A DNA stretch of 64,000 nt from NCBI GenBank assembly GCA_900074885.1, contig FJUW01000013.1, forward strand, positions 186,001 to 250,000. The letters run 5' to 3'. The notes beneath the pieces are model-generated. The model was not told the DNA's origin and made no database searches. It saw only the letters and a list, made by a program, of their open reading frames with translations. Source of the stretch: Rhynchosporium graminicola. Taxonomy: Eukaryota > Ascomycota > Leotiomycetes > Helotiales > Ploettnerulaceae. The translations under genes were made by a program, and so were the position numbers. Positions 1 to 10,385 of the stretch are shown here, in pieces. How positions within the stretch are numbered: position 1 is the first letter of the stretch; each line of letters opens with the position of its first letter.

Positions 1-60
1 CACGGACCATGCACGTGACTACAGTCACCTGATCCACACTAAGACCCATATCCTCGCAAC
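1..60. repeat. Edge of a dispersed repeat shared with 39821-39880 (inverted)
   Basis: The first 60 bases match 39821-39880 in reverse complement at 57 of 60 positions. Similarity fades inside the window beyond base 60, so most of this copy may lie to the left of the window. It contains a small imperfect palindrome (GTGACT..AGTCAC). Both copies are open in one common frame over the shared segment, so it could be a fragment of a dispersed coding repeat. Its identity is unknown. Confidence 0.6.
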
Positions 61-813
61 AATATTTTCTTGGTTAAAACTTAGGGTATCTTTTTCTCAA
101 CTTTCGTCATCGGGAAACGAATTTCATACTGGAGTGATATTGTGAATTAGAAGCATGATTATCAATGGATGATGACAAGTTTGGCGGTGTCTACAATGAT
201 GCACTTCCCGGTAGGTATCGTTTCATATTGTATCAACTTCTGCAAATTCAAAGCAAAAGGTTGTGGGAGGGTAAAGTGCTCACTCAGAATGCCCAGAGAT
301 GACCGATTAGTCACCACGATATTTAGAATAGCAGCCGCCCACGGTCTTCTCCAGGAGGTAGAGATGATTTGTTTGTTGATGCATCACCAGAATTACTTGT
401 TTCGGTGAATATGGTTTATGTTTCAATATAACACATATCTATCAGTGTCCAACACGTGTTCCGGGACTTCGAATTATCATATTAGAGTAACAAGAAATTC
501 TTAGCACTTTGTAATTCAAATTTCCACAGTCATGGACTGTCTAGAACTGCTGATATTGACCTGAGGAGTCAGAATCGTGACTTGTTTTAACCGACCACGA
601 ACAGGGCAACCTCGGAATCAAAAAGTCGACAACAAAGACTTGATATCTGGAATAAACTATTAAGTTTGACAATGTCGGAAAAGTACCACGACAAATCCTG
701 AAGCTACCAAGATCACTGAATGGAAGCCAGTATTGCTCGGATACCTTCATCAACTACAACTGTGGCCCGCCTTGGACTAGTGCTAAGGCCGAATTAAGGT
801 TTGCAGCTCCCAA
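61..813. other. Intergenic stretch, no supported gene
   Basis: Moderately AT-rich sequence with only short open frames (under 80 codons) that resemble no family. No RNA gene, promoter pair or further repeat was recognised. Confidence 0.5.
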
Positions 814-821
814 TTATTTTT

Positions 822-870
822 GGCCACAGCTAAATCGACATACGTGAATAGCTAAATCGACATACGCTAA
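822..870 (+). repeat. Left terminal inverted repeat (49 bp)
   Basis: Perfect inverted match to 1804-1852. It contains two copies of a 17 bp motif 24 bp apart. The preceding 8 bp (814-821) is the left target-site duplication. Confidence 0.9.
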
Positions 871-1003
871 AATTCTAGTAACTTGGCGTGTGCATCTAGG
901 GGACACGCCCTCCTATACAAATTTGTACTAGAGGGCAAGGGCTATTTATGCAGGACGATAATATTCATAATTTCCTGATTACCCCTGAGGCTATGAATTG
1001 TAA

Positions 1004-1720
1004 TTGAGGTTATTCGAAGTCGTTCTACTGCCACTACCTATATACTCTACTACTATTCTGGCTGCAATTCTTCCATATGTTTATACCCGGGCTCTCCAGA
1101 AAATCGTACAAGAAGCTAGTAAACTTCCCTCTAGAGGGCCCCTACCGAATAGCTATATATGTACTATACAGCAGGCCTTTAGACTACCATGCTACTATAT
1201 ACTCTGGAAGCGGCAGCAAAGTGGCAGTGTCCTTCTGAGCGATATTCATCACCACTAGTACTACGACAGGCCTGAATCAGTGAATTCAGCTCCCCTAGCT
1301 CCCCTTCCTCTATTAAATCCTTTGAAGGTCAGAGGTAAAGGCAGACCGAAGGGTGCTCCGAAGGGTGCTCTTAGAGGTAGGGTAGCACCTTCAAATACAC
1401 GCCGGGACCCCTCGTTATTTGAAATCCCCTCTAGCTCTGCCCCTGTATCACTTGAGCAGCCTCCTGTAGTACAAAACAGCGTATCATCGACTGCAATAGC
1501 TATACAGAGGCTTAAGGGCGGGCATCAAGATAGCTATAAACCCGGTATACGGAAGGAGAGAGGGTATATACATAGTATATTATCAATCTATCACGTAGAT
1601 AGTATAGAAGATACTACTATAGCTAGTGAAGCTTTGATTAAGAAAGATATAATTAGAGGGGTAGAGGTATATACCTAGGATACGGAGTTTAAAGATGATT
1701 TTGATAATTTAGCATAGAGA
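1004..1720 (+). pseudogene. Remnant of a MULE-type transposase C-terminus
   Basis: One reading frame runs across 1004-1720 and is broken only by TAG codons at 1256, 1676 and 1712. The flanking residues suggest that these positions were tryptophan (TGG): DIHHH is followed by a stop and then YYDRPES. TGG to TAG is the G-to-A change expected from RIP on the other strand. The segment from about 1160 has a SWIM-like cysteine pattern ending in LPC, then a proline-rich stretch and an AT-hook-like KGRPKG. The N-terminal DDE catalytic part is absent from the element, so no active transposase could be made. Confidence 0.65.
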
Positions 1721-1803
1721 GGGGTAGCTATTATGCAGTATACATAGTTATGCATATAAATCTTGGTAGTGATAAATGCACTCTTCATATTCAGCTCGCC
1801 TAG

Positions 1804-1852
1804 TTAGCGTATGTCGATTTAGCTATTCACGTATGTCGATTTAGCTGTGGCC
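1804..1852 (-). repeat. Right terminal inverted repeat (49 bp)
   Basis: Perfect reverse complement of 822-870, followed at once by the second copy of the 8 bp target-site duplication (1853-1860). Confidence 0.9.
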
Positions 1853-1860
1853 TTATTTTT

Positions 1861-2320
1861 ATATCTTGCTCGGATTAAATCCGAAACTCAGACCACAACT
1901 CAATTCCCAAGCACCCCTATACTCCGTACTTGTGTGTCCGTCAATTCTTCCAATCCCCATGATCCCAGCATATACATGTCCACAAAGAAATATCAGGTTG
2001 CACCAAACGAAGCTTGCCATCGAATCGGAACTGCCAAATTGTGCACCCGGCGCTACTTTCCAGTGTAAGCAACATGCAGTTAGGCCTCCCTCCGGCTTCC
2101 AACGTCAAATCTAGCAGACAGTCTAACGTCACTGACGTTAACGTGAATTCTGCTGATGAATTTCTACCATACAGCAAAAGATAAACGGAGGCTGAACAGC
2201 CACGCCCGTGAACCGAAGATGAATCAAATGCGCATAATGAGGCATTAAAATTTATGGACTGCCATTCTGCGTCTCTAGCTCGGCCCATTTGGGTTTGAAA
2301 TTTGAATTTGTGTCGCCAAT
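1861..2320. other. Upstream region of the ArAE-type transporter
   Basis: No gene is supported. The minus-strand open frame across 1941-2519 overlaps the transporter's first exon and resembles nothing, so I take it as a shadow. It probably holds the transporter promoter and 5' leader. Confidence 0.45.
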
Positions 2321-5300
2321 ATGGACGAACGTGACGCCGAATTGGCTGGCGAACGGAGTCCGCGGCAGGAATCACAAAATGTTGAAGCTGAGCAAACTCG
2401 AGATGGGAATAGTGTGCCGAGACAGCAAGATGCGAAGGCTCCGGATGTTCACAGCCCACCTGGCTCGAACCTAGAGCAAAACGCAACCAGCGACAAAGCA
2501 GAGGAAAAGAAAAAGCCATCCAAAGTAAAGGCGCTGTGGGGAAAGCTGGGATTGGATATGGGGACTGTGATGATGATGTTCAAGTGAGTATTGCAATTCC
2601 ACCAGAGGAATTTCAAACGTTGACTTGAGCATAGGGGTTCGGTTGCACCAACTATTGGTTAGTAAAGTGGTTGGCGGTCTCTTGAACATGTTCCTTTTGC
2701 TAACCAACGCAGGCATTGCTTTCTATCAAGCAGATTCCGTTGCGAGGACGTTTTCGACTCTTGGATATCTTGTCCCAATCATTACCGTTCTAGCCGTTGC
2801 CATCATGCCACGAGCTAAGTTCATTCAAACCATGATCTTGAATACTTTTGGCATATGTATCGGCTCTGCGGTATCTCTCCTAGGCATTTGGTCTGCTATC
2901 AAAGCGAGAGAACATACTACGCCTGTTGGATCAACTGCAACCTACAACTCGTCCCAGTCTGCGTGTGTATTTCTCGACCTCCCTTGATCGGCTGTCTTGA
3001 ACTGACTCTTGTAGTGTTTGTGCTATCTGGCTGTTCGCAAATATTTGGTTCGTCAACGTTCTGAGGGCAAAGATGCCAGCACTTCAGTTTCCTGTGATCA
3101 TGTATTCAATTTTCACCAATGTCGCTTTTACATACGGACCGTTGTTTCCTACAATCGAGGCTGGAGAAAGTCTGATTGTTCAACTCCTGGAAGGCTTCTT
3201 GACAGCTTTCGGGATTTCGCTCGGAGTCAATTTATTCATCATTCCGGTAACTTCGAGGACTGTTATATTCAGTAAGTTCTCTTAGCAATATCTCATGGAA
3301 CAGAAAACTAACGACTTGAAAGAGGAGCAGAGTGGATACATACAGCTCATTAGAAGTACTCTGAAAGCCCAAACAAGGTATCTGCAAAGTCTAGAAACTA
3401 GCGACATGTTCTCCGCTGAAGTTCAAGCACCCGAATGCAGCAACGGCACACAAGATGGTAGCAAGAAGCAGAAAGGAAAAAATAACAAATCCCATCCTGC
3501 TCAAAACTCTGAAGCAAAAGCCCTGAAAGATAGTCTAGCGACATTGACTGGCCTCCACGGGAAGATGTTGGGCGATATGCCATTTGCAAAGCGCGAATTC
3601 GCCTGGGGAAAGCTCGATGCTAAGAACATTGATGAAATCTTCGTCCTCTTTCGCAATATTCTCATACCTTGTATAGGGATGTCTACTATCACTGACATCT
3701 TCGAGAGGATTGCCGAGAGAAGAGGCTGGATCAATGTGCCGGAGTCTAAATTCAACGACATTGAGGGGTGGGAAAAGGGTAAGGAGAGAGATAAAGAGGA
3801 AGAAAAGAAAACGTGGAATGAGATCATGAAAACGATGCATGAACCATTTGCTCTAGTAAGTATTCAACGCAATCATGAAGGATCGTCCGTGATGCCAGGC
3901 GTGCATCTTATTTTTCACTAACGAGCCTTTGCAGGTTACGGCCGCTATGGACGAGGGTCTGCAACATGCTGCCTTAGCACTCGAACTGATTCCAAAGCCC
4001 AAAGCAACTAAGGGTGAAGATGTCGAGGCAAAAGGAGGTGACCCGGTGCCTGGGCATCCAAAGTTCGCAGAGTGTTTGGATCGGAAGATGATGGACTTCT
4101 ATAGTGGTCGAGGCAAAACTCTCAAAGCGTGGGCACGACAGAAAGGTCTCAATGGAGCTTACTCCGATTCAGCCCAACCAGCTCGCGATGACGATCGAAG
4201 GGCTGAGGACGAATCTAAACATGGACGGGATCAACAACAGCTTTATCTCATTCTCTACCTTGAGCATCTACTCTACTCAACTGGATTGGCGATTTGCGAA
4301 TTGATTAAGTTTGCAGATAGAAAAGTGGAGGACGGGACCATGAAGAAGAATCGATTGATAAGTCCAGGCCAGAAGAGGTTGAGAAAGTGGATTATGAGCA
4401 TTGGAAGGGAAGACCACTCTCTCGATTCTGACACGTAGGTGCCCCTTGAACCCACCAATCCATTCGAAAGTCCCTCAAACAATTGAGACTTTCCTTTTCT
4501 GCTCCTCAAATTATATTTGTACATAATTACTGACTCTTGTATCGTCTAGGCCTGACTCGATGGAGGCTGGTAACAACACCATATACATGGGATCAGGTTT
4601 TAATCCTAAGAAAGACCCAGAGCATTTGCCACCCCAAACTGCATGGCAGAAATTCGGAAACGGACTTCGGACCATTCCGCATTTTCTGGGCTCTACGGAG
4701 TCTGCATTTGGCTTCAGAGTTGCGTAAGTTTCTGCTTCCATCCTTCCTATATCTTGTGATAGGGTACTGACTTGATTAGGTGTGCGACTTTAACTATGTT
4801 AGTCCCTCCTTCCAACTTACATTCCTTCCTCGGGGATAATGATTCTGACTAAGTCTCAGCGGTATTGTTGCATTCTTGAAAGATACCCAAAGTTTCTTCA
4901 ATGAGCAAAGACTTGTCTGGGCAATGATCATCATCGTGAGCAGGAACCCCAAGAAATTCTGGACTGGAATACTGATACACAGAAACCAGGCTATCGGAAT
5001 GACGATGACATCCGGGCAATCCATATTCGGGTTTCTTGCTCGAGTCGGCGGCACTGCTCTAGCCATGGTATTATCAATAATTATGGTACGTACATGATTG
5101 GAAGCCTAAATAAATTTCCTCCTTGCAATGACTTAAGATAATTATCAAGACAGATATACAATTCTGAACCTGGTCCAAGCATATATTTCTACAAGCATCG
5201 CTAATTACCATTGCGTAGTGGTATATTGTCGACGAGAAGACCCCTGGGATCATAGTCTTCTTGTGGCTTTTCATTTTCCTTGAGATGTACTTTTTCATTA

Positions 5301-6487
5301 AATTCCCCCGGTTTATAGCAGTTTTCCTGGTGTGCATAGTCACCCAGGTCCTGATAATTGGATATGAACTGCAAGTCAGGAAGATTGGGATTCAAGCCTG
5401 TATGATGCCACTCCCTAAATCGTGATTCGACATCTTACAGGCCCTCCACTGACCTTTCACTCAGCTACTACGTCCGGCCAACCATACTACCCGTAAGTTA
5501 GACTTCTTCCATCACTCAAATGGCACTAACAGACACAGAATCTACCAACTGGCGCCCTACCGCTTAGCCTGCGTAGCAGGTGGTTCATTCGTAGCCTTCA
5601 TCTGGACGATATTCCCCTACCCGCTCTCAGACCGCAGCTGGCTGCGCAAGGATTTAGGCTCAACACTTTACTTACTCGCAAACTACTACAGCGTCGTGCA
5701 CTCCACGATTGGTGCTCGTATGCACAACACGGAAGGCGATATGACATTGAAAGCCGCTCCAGGGAAACAGCTAGAAAAGGCACGACACAAGATTTTCGGG
5801 AAACTGATGATGTTGATCCCCTCTTTGAAACAGCATGCCGACTGGCAGAAATGGGAGCTGTCGATCGGAGGGAAATTTCCTCGTGTAAGCAGACCACTTC
5901 CTATACCATATCTTTCCATCATTACAAGGAAATGCTTGATCTGAAGACCGCTCTGACATCTTACTGATAAAACACAGAAAACCTACGACGCCATAACCCT
6001 CCGCTGCACAAACATAATGAACTACCTCTCCCTCATGGCCTACGCCACTCAATCCTGGTCAAAAGACAACAGTTCTCTATACCCTAACACACGTCCCGAG
6101 AACCGTCGCCAATGGCTCTCCGACCTCACCCTTTTAATCGACAGCATCGGACCCACCTCGCACAGCATAACATCAATCCTCTCTCTGCTCTCGGCATCCG
6201 TCTCTCAAGGTTCCGCCTTACCTCCTTATATCCAGCTCCCAGAACCGTGTAATCTTAGTAGACGGTTAGAGAAACTCGATAGGGGAATTCTGGATGCAAG
6301 ACATGTGGAGGAGCCGGGTTATAGTGCGTATGCGGTACTGCAGGTTTGTAGTAGTTTGGTGTTGGATGATCTGAGGAGGCTGGTGGAGGATGTCAAGGAT
6401 TTGGTTGGGGAGACGGATTTTTCGTTCACGGTGCAGGGAAGTGATAATAGTTTTGAGATTGGTGGTAGCAAGGGGAAGAAGGAGTAG
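2321..6487 (+). CDS. ArAE/DUF2421-family integral membrane transporter (fusaric-acid-resistance-like)
   Basis: My model has 14 exons and 1,084 residues: 2321-2583, 2635-2657, 2713-2962, 3015-3271, 3323-3855, 3935-4434, 4550-4723, 4780-4797, 4860-4935, 4990-5085, 5219-5399, 5465-5492, 5539-5884, 5978-6487. All joins use GT-AG and keep the frame. After a polar N-terminus comes the family block LGLDMGTVMMMFKG, then hydrophobic helices (GYLVPIITVLAVAIMP, FGISLGVNLFIIPVTSRT). A charged cytosolic stretch of about 330 residues follows, then a second membrane block with MTSGQSIFGFLARV, and a soluble C-terminal DUF2421-like part. This N-domain, membrane block, C-domain order is typical of fungal aromatic-acid-exporter-type proteins (ArAE_2_N plus DUF2421). 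Export of aromatic or weak organic acids is inferred from the family and the substrate is unknown. Exons of 18, 23 and 28 nt make the model error-prone. Confidence 0.85.
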
Positions 6488-7054
6488 GTCGTGGTAGGTC
6501 TGACCTTGGTCCTGGGTCGATGTGGCGGTGTTGAGACATTAGTAAGATGAGATACAGAGGCGGTAGTTTCTTAGGAGTGATCATCTGTCCCCATCCACTC
6601 ACTAAACGCCAATTTGATCAAAATAACCGGAAATTGATCACCGTTACGACATTGGTCAACCTCTCTATAGTCTTGATCAAAATACAATCAAGCTGGATTT
6701 CCAAGAGAAAGGGAAAGGTTTCTGATAATACAAATACTATTCCTATAATTTTCGACCTGCTACTACGCTGTGTTTTCAACACCTCAGGAGGCGCAAACAT
6801 CACCGGCGTCTTTCCTTAGAGGCAAAGGTGTATGACAGCTCGCCGGCAAAATGCATACTAGCAGCTCCTCCTCCAACTACAACCCTCTACCATCCGTCGG
6901 CAACTAGCCCTGGAACATGGGTGCATAAATCATGTACCCCTTACAAATTTCCCGACATGTGCAATGTCAAGCGGAAGAGTAGAGGCATGGCAAAAGGTGG
7001 ATGAAGAATTACCAGGTGATATAGAAAGAGTGGGCGGAAAAAAGATATGCGACC
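6488..7054. other. Intergenic stretch downstream of the transporter
   Basis: AT-rich with small open frames only. Nothing recognisable beyond the likely 3' untranslated region of the transporter. Confidence 0.4.
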
Positions 7055-7560
7055 GTGTACATTTTACAAGTGGTGTAGTGTACTCCGTACAAATCGAGGC
7101 ATAAAACGCTGTCTGTGCTCCTTCTACACCCAGGATTCACAGATGAATCACGTCTTAGTAGTAGTCACTTTCCCCGTGGCTGTGAGCCTGACAGGGTTTA
7201 TATCAGGGATTGAGCCCGCAGTGATTAGATAGCCCCCGTTAACTCACTGTGCACAGGTTCAGTGCCACGGGAGAAAGCGTGTACCCTGAATTTGTACCCC
7301 CGAATAAATAAGGGCTATAAGTAAGTGCACAGATAGCGAATGTATTGTAAATGTGATATGAAGGAGGTGGCTTGTGGGGTGAGTCTTGGGATTCACGAGT
7401 GACCTTAACATGAAGAGAGTTAGAGATGGGATTGATACTGTCCTAAACTTGTATTGCAGCTCACATATTGATTTTTGAGTTCGCCCCTTTTGCACATCTT
7501 TAATCAAGATTTTATTATTATCTGTTGAATGTCATCTTACATCAAGGTATCAGAGTTTTG
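7055..7560 (+). mobile_element. Possible solo or truncated LTR with primer-binding-like motif
   Basis: The block begins TGTACATTTTACA and ends ATCTTACA near 7541. It is followed after three bases by AGGTATCAGAG, which resembles the Copia-type primer-binding sequence (TGGTATCAGAG). TG..CA ends and this motif suggest an LTR edge. No second LTR, target-site duplication or pol-like coding was found, so the call is weak. Confidence 0.25.
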
Positions 7561-7939
7561 TTGTAGTGGCCACACTCTATACGATGTAGATATTGGTCTG
7601 TGGACAGGGAAAATTAGAGTTCAAGACATTTCATGGCAAGAGAGCTTGGTTTCTTATCTCTGGGTCGTCGGCTACTGATGTCCGGTACGGAAGAGAACAG
7701 AGTTCGCCAAGCAAGCCAGCTGTGATTAGTTCGTGAAGTGTAATCAGTTCGTAAAGTATTACTTTCAAGGAAAGGCGAATAGGATACGCGTCCATCTGAA
7801 ACGTGCGGCGATGGGAAATGGCATGCAAGTTGGTAGGATCACCTGCAAATTCGACGTTGCTTTCCCCAGGAAAGCTTTTCTCCAGATTTGACACATGTAC
7901 TGAAATACAGACAGGCATATGTTCGGCCCCACACCTTCC

Positions 7940-8903
7940 CTACAAGAGGCAAGCCAAGAAAGTGGCAGTTCCAACGACACCAACCCAAGCGAGCGATCCA
8001 AGACCGGTGTACGAAAATGCGACCAAACCGTTCGCGTTCGCAGCAGAAGACTTCGTAGCAGCTGCAGAATGTGTTGGAGACGAAGTAGTCGAGGCGGATG
8101 TAGGGCCGGCAGTGTCTGCTTGTGATTGAGGAGGGACAGGGTATGACTTAGGGAGAGCATTGAGCTCGGGGTCATCGGTGTATGTGGCAACCACGCCTGT
8201 AGTGTTCTTGCACTCATGCGGGACGGAGGAAGATGCGCCTGCGACGAACGTGACTGCAGCACACTGCACATCGAAATATCAGTGATGGTTCCTTCTTGTA
8301 GTAGACATCCGAATATTTCGAAACACAAAAATGGGAGTTTCAACGTACCTGGTACAGCAGACCATCCGGTCCATCAGCCGTAACAGTGATCGTTCCATTC
8401 TTACCAGCGAAAGATTCCGGAACCTTGATATCACTTCTGCAGAAGCTGCCGATGTTATTCTGCTCGATCACAGGGGAGAGGGTGGTGAGGTTTCCCGTAG
8501 TCGGAGTGCCGATGGTGGCGCGGAATAGCCATTTTGTTTCGGGATGGGTGCTTTGAAGAGCAATTGCATCGCCGTCCACGTGGAATTTGGTTATTGGGCT
8601 GGAGGAGAAATCGACTGTGAAGCTGCCGCAAGGAGCAGTTCCTTCCACTAGGGTTGGAGTGTTATTTTATGGCTCGAGAGGTTTGTGGAAAGGTAGGGGC
8701 AACGCGTGGAGACGATGTAGATTATGGTTTGAAAGACATGGTTTGGATCTAGCGATGAAAGCTGTGTAAGAAGAGGAACTTTGCGACTTACGATCATCGT
8801 CGAACCCAGCGGTTTTGGGTTTTAACATCAGAAAGTGTGCTGAAGTCTGGCCGACGAGGAGAGCAGCTACTAGACCTGCGCTGAGATTGGTCAGAGAAGG
8901 CAT
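7940..8903 (-). CDS. BIM1-like GPI-anchored copper-binding protein (LPMO-related X325 family)
   Basis: Three exons on the minus strand: 8792-8903, 8349-8647, 7940-8263, giving 244 residues. A signal peptide of 22 residues ends TSA, so the mature protein would begin with His23 (HFLMLKPKTAGFDDD). An N-terminal histidine followed by a GFDD motif is the hallmark of the LPMO-like BIM1/X325 family, which binds copper through a histidine brace but does not oxidise polysaccharides. Cysteines at APCGS, SFCRS, QCAAV and HECKN fit the usual disulfide pattern. The C-terminus is Ser/Thr/Ala-rich and ends in a hydrophobic tail (SLAWVGVVGTATFLACLL), which predicts a GPI anchor. In Cryptococcus a family member helps copper uptake at the plasma membrane. 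The next gene, a metalloreductase, is divergent. Confidence 0.85.
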
Positions 8904-9420
8904 CTTTGCGTGGGTTGAGAGAATCTGGGTAGTTGTGTTTGACTCTTTAGTTTGTGTTTTAAAGTGTTGGCTTGGGAGATGTGGTCGCAATGAATGTGGT
9001 TTGAATGAGAATTCAACGCAAACATGAAATGAGCGGGGAAGCTAGGTCGAATAAAATGGGAGGGAGAGCTCAACCTTATATCAACAAACTGGAAGTCATT
9101 CATCTATCCCGAAGCCAGTAAATGCAGACCCCTCAAAGTGACAGTTCCCCGGGTCATCTTAACCCCCTTCCATTGTTGAAAAGTATGTACATCTGCATCC
9201 GAGCTATCCGAGCCAGTCTGACCAGGGAACAACATGAAGGTGTCGAGAACAAGCTTCTGGGGATATGTTACTTCGTACAGGGCCTAAATATTGTTCTTTT
9301 CAGGTCAATGCACACTAGATACTTGGCAATGCTGCTTTTATAATAATTCCTAGTATTTTATATAGCCACTTTCAGCTAGAATTACTACAATATATCTATC
9401 ATCTATTCCTCGTATAAGCT
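8904..9420. other. Shared upstream region of the BIM1-like gene and ferric reductase (part)
   Basis: Likely 5' leader and promoter of the BIM1-like gene. I looked for the Cuf1-type element TTTGCTC and saw no exact copy. No gene is supported here. Confidence 0.4.
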
Positions 9421-9429
9421 CTTGAATTA

Positions 9430-9610
9430 TAGTATATATTATTGATTCCTAGGCCTTTTAAACAGCCTCTCGAAGGTGTCTATACGACCTGCAGACTACT
9501 GAAGAGCGCTCTTTAAGGTAGTCTTTCATAAGGTCTCATAGAGTCTCGATTAGGTTCAAATATAATGACTCCTCCATAATGAATTGAGGTTCCCTGTGTA
9601 CAAATTTCTA
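9430..9610 (-). mobile_element. Tc1/mariner-type transposase fragment (relic)
   Basis: Read on the minus strand, about 9440-9570 gives YLNLIETL, a stop, then DLMKDYLKER. This matches the conserved block around the third catalytic acid of Tc1/mariner transposases (PDLNxIE.LW..MK). The stop is TGA where tryptophan (TGG) is expected, a G-to-A change as in RIP. The sequence on both sides is AT-rich and scrambled, so this is a short dead fragment between the BIM1-like and reductase genes. Confidence 0.55.
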
Positions 9611-10385
9611 CAGTAGGGCAGCGTAGGAGGCATGAAATAGTCATTGGCCAGAATGCCTATCAGGGGGGAAACCTTCTAGAGAGTGCACTGACACCGAATG
9701 TACGTTATTTAGAGCCTGTACGAAGTAACATGCTGTACTGTAAATTACTTCATACCAGTGTTCTAAAGCTTAGGTACCAAGCAAGTTGAAGCAGTCGTAG
9801 AGAATCTCGCTTAGAGACATGGTCGATGGCGATTGGCGGAGGGAGGTCTTTCGAGCAAGTTGTGGCTGAACTCTGCCTGCGTGGTGCGCCTCTGTACCAA
9901 TAAACTATCCTTCTCGTGTGGACGGATTTGATTTGATTTGATTTGCTTCGATTGATTATTGACTTTTAACTTTATCATGCGTGTTCTGCCGTGCGGCCTC
10001 GATGTCGAGCTAACCCACTGGCGCATTGCGATTGGCGTGTTGCTTGCGGATATTTCGTGCTTCCTCGCTTCGCACGGTGGTAGTCCTCTCTCAAGCATGG
10101 AACCTGACTTACATGCTGAGCACCGAGTCATCCAAATCCATAAAGTAATAGCCAGGAGGCAATCTGCAGGAGCCTTATCTTACCAAGCAATCTGCAATTC
10201 TCGAAAATGCCCATCTTCACTCATCTCTCATTCTGACGTCCTGGAGTCATGTTTCATGCTTGTTTTTGCAGCGCTGGATAAATTCTGAGCATCTGGTTCA
10301 TGCACGCATTTTGAGAGGAGCATATTCTACGAGAACATGCGCAGCGAATGTTGCAGGTCAACCCAAGTCTCAGCATATCTTTCAA
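9611..10385. other. Promoter region of the ferric reductase
   Basis: It includes a short TTTGA-type pentanucleotide run near 9925-9950. Open frames here (for example 9959-10288) overlap the start of the reductase and match nothing. No other gene is supported. Confidence 0.4.

Larger units (their letters stand above)
822..1852 (+). mobile_element. Decayed Mutator-like DNA transposon with perfect 49 bp terminal inverted repeats
   Basis: Bases 822-870 and 1804-1852 are perfect 49 bp inverted repeats beginning GGCCACAGC. They are flanked by an identical 8 bp direct repeat, TTATTTTT (814-821 and 1853-1860), which is a target-site duplication. Each terminal repeat contains a 17 bp motif twice (AGCTAAATCGACATACG). 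The interior (1004-1720) keeps a frame resembling the C-terminus of fungal MULE transposases: a SWIM-like C..(F)RLPC segment, a DIHHH motif followed by YYDRPES after a stop, and an AT-hook-like KGRPKG. Eight-base duplications also occur in hAT elements, but the remnant and the long ends favour Mutator-like. At 1,031 bp and with stops it is non-autonomous. Confidence 0.82.
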
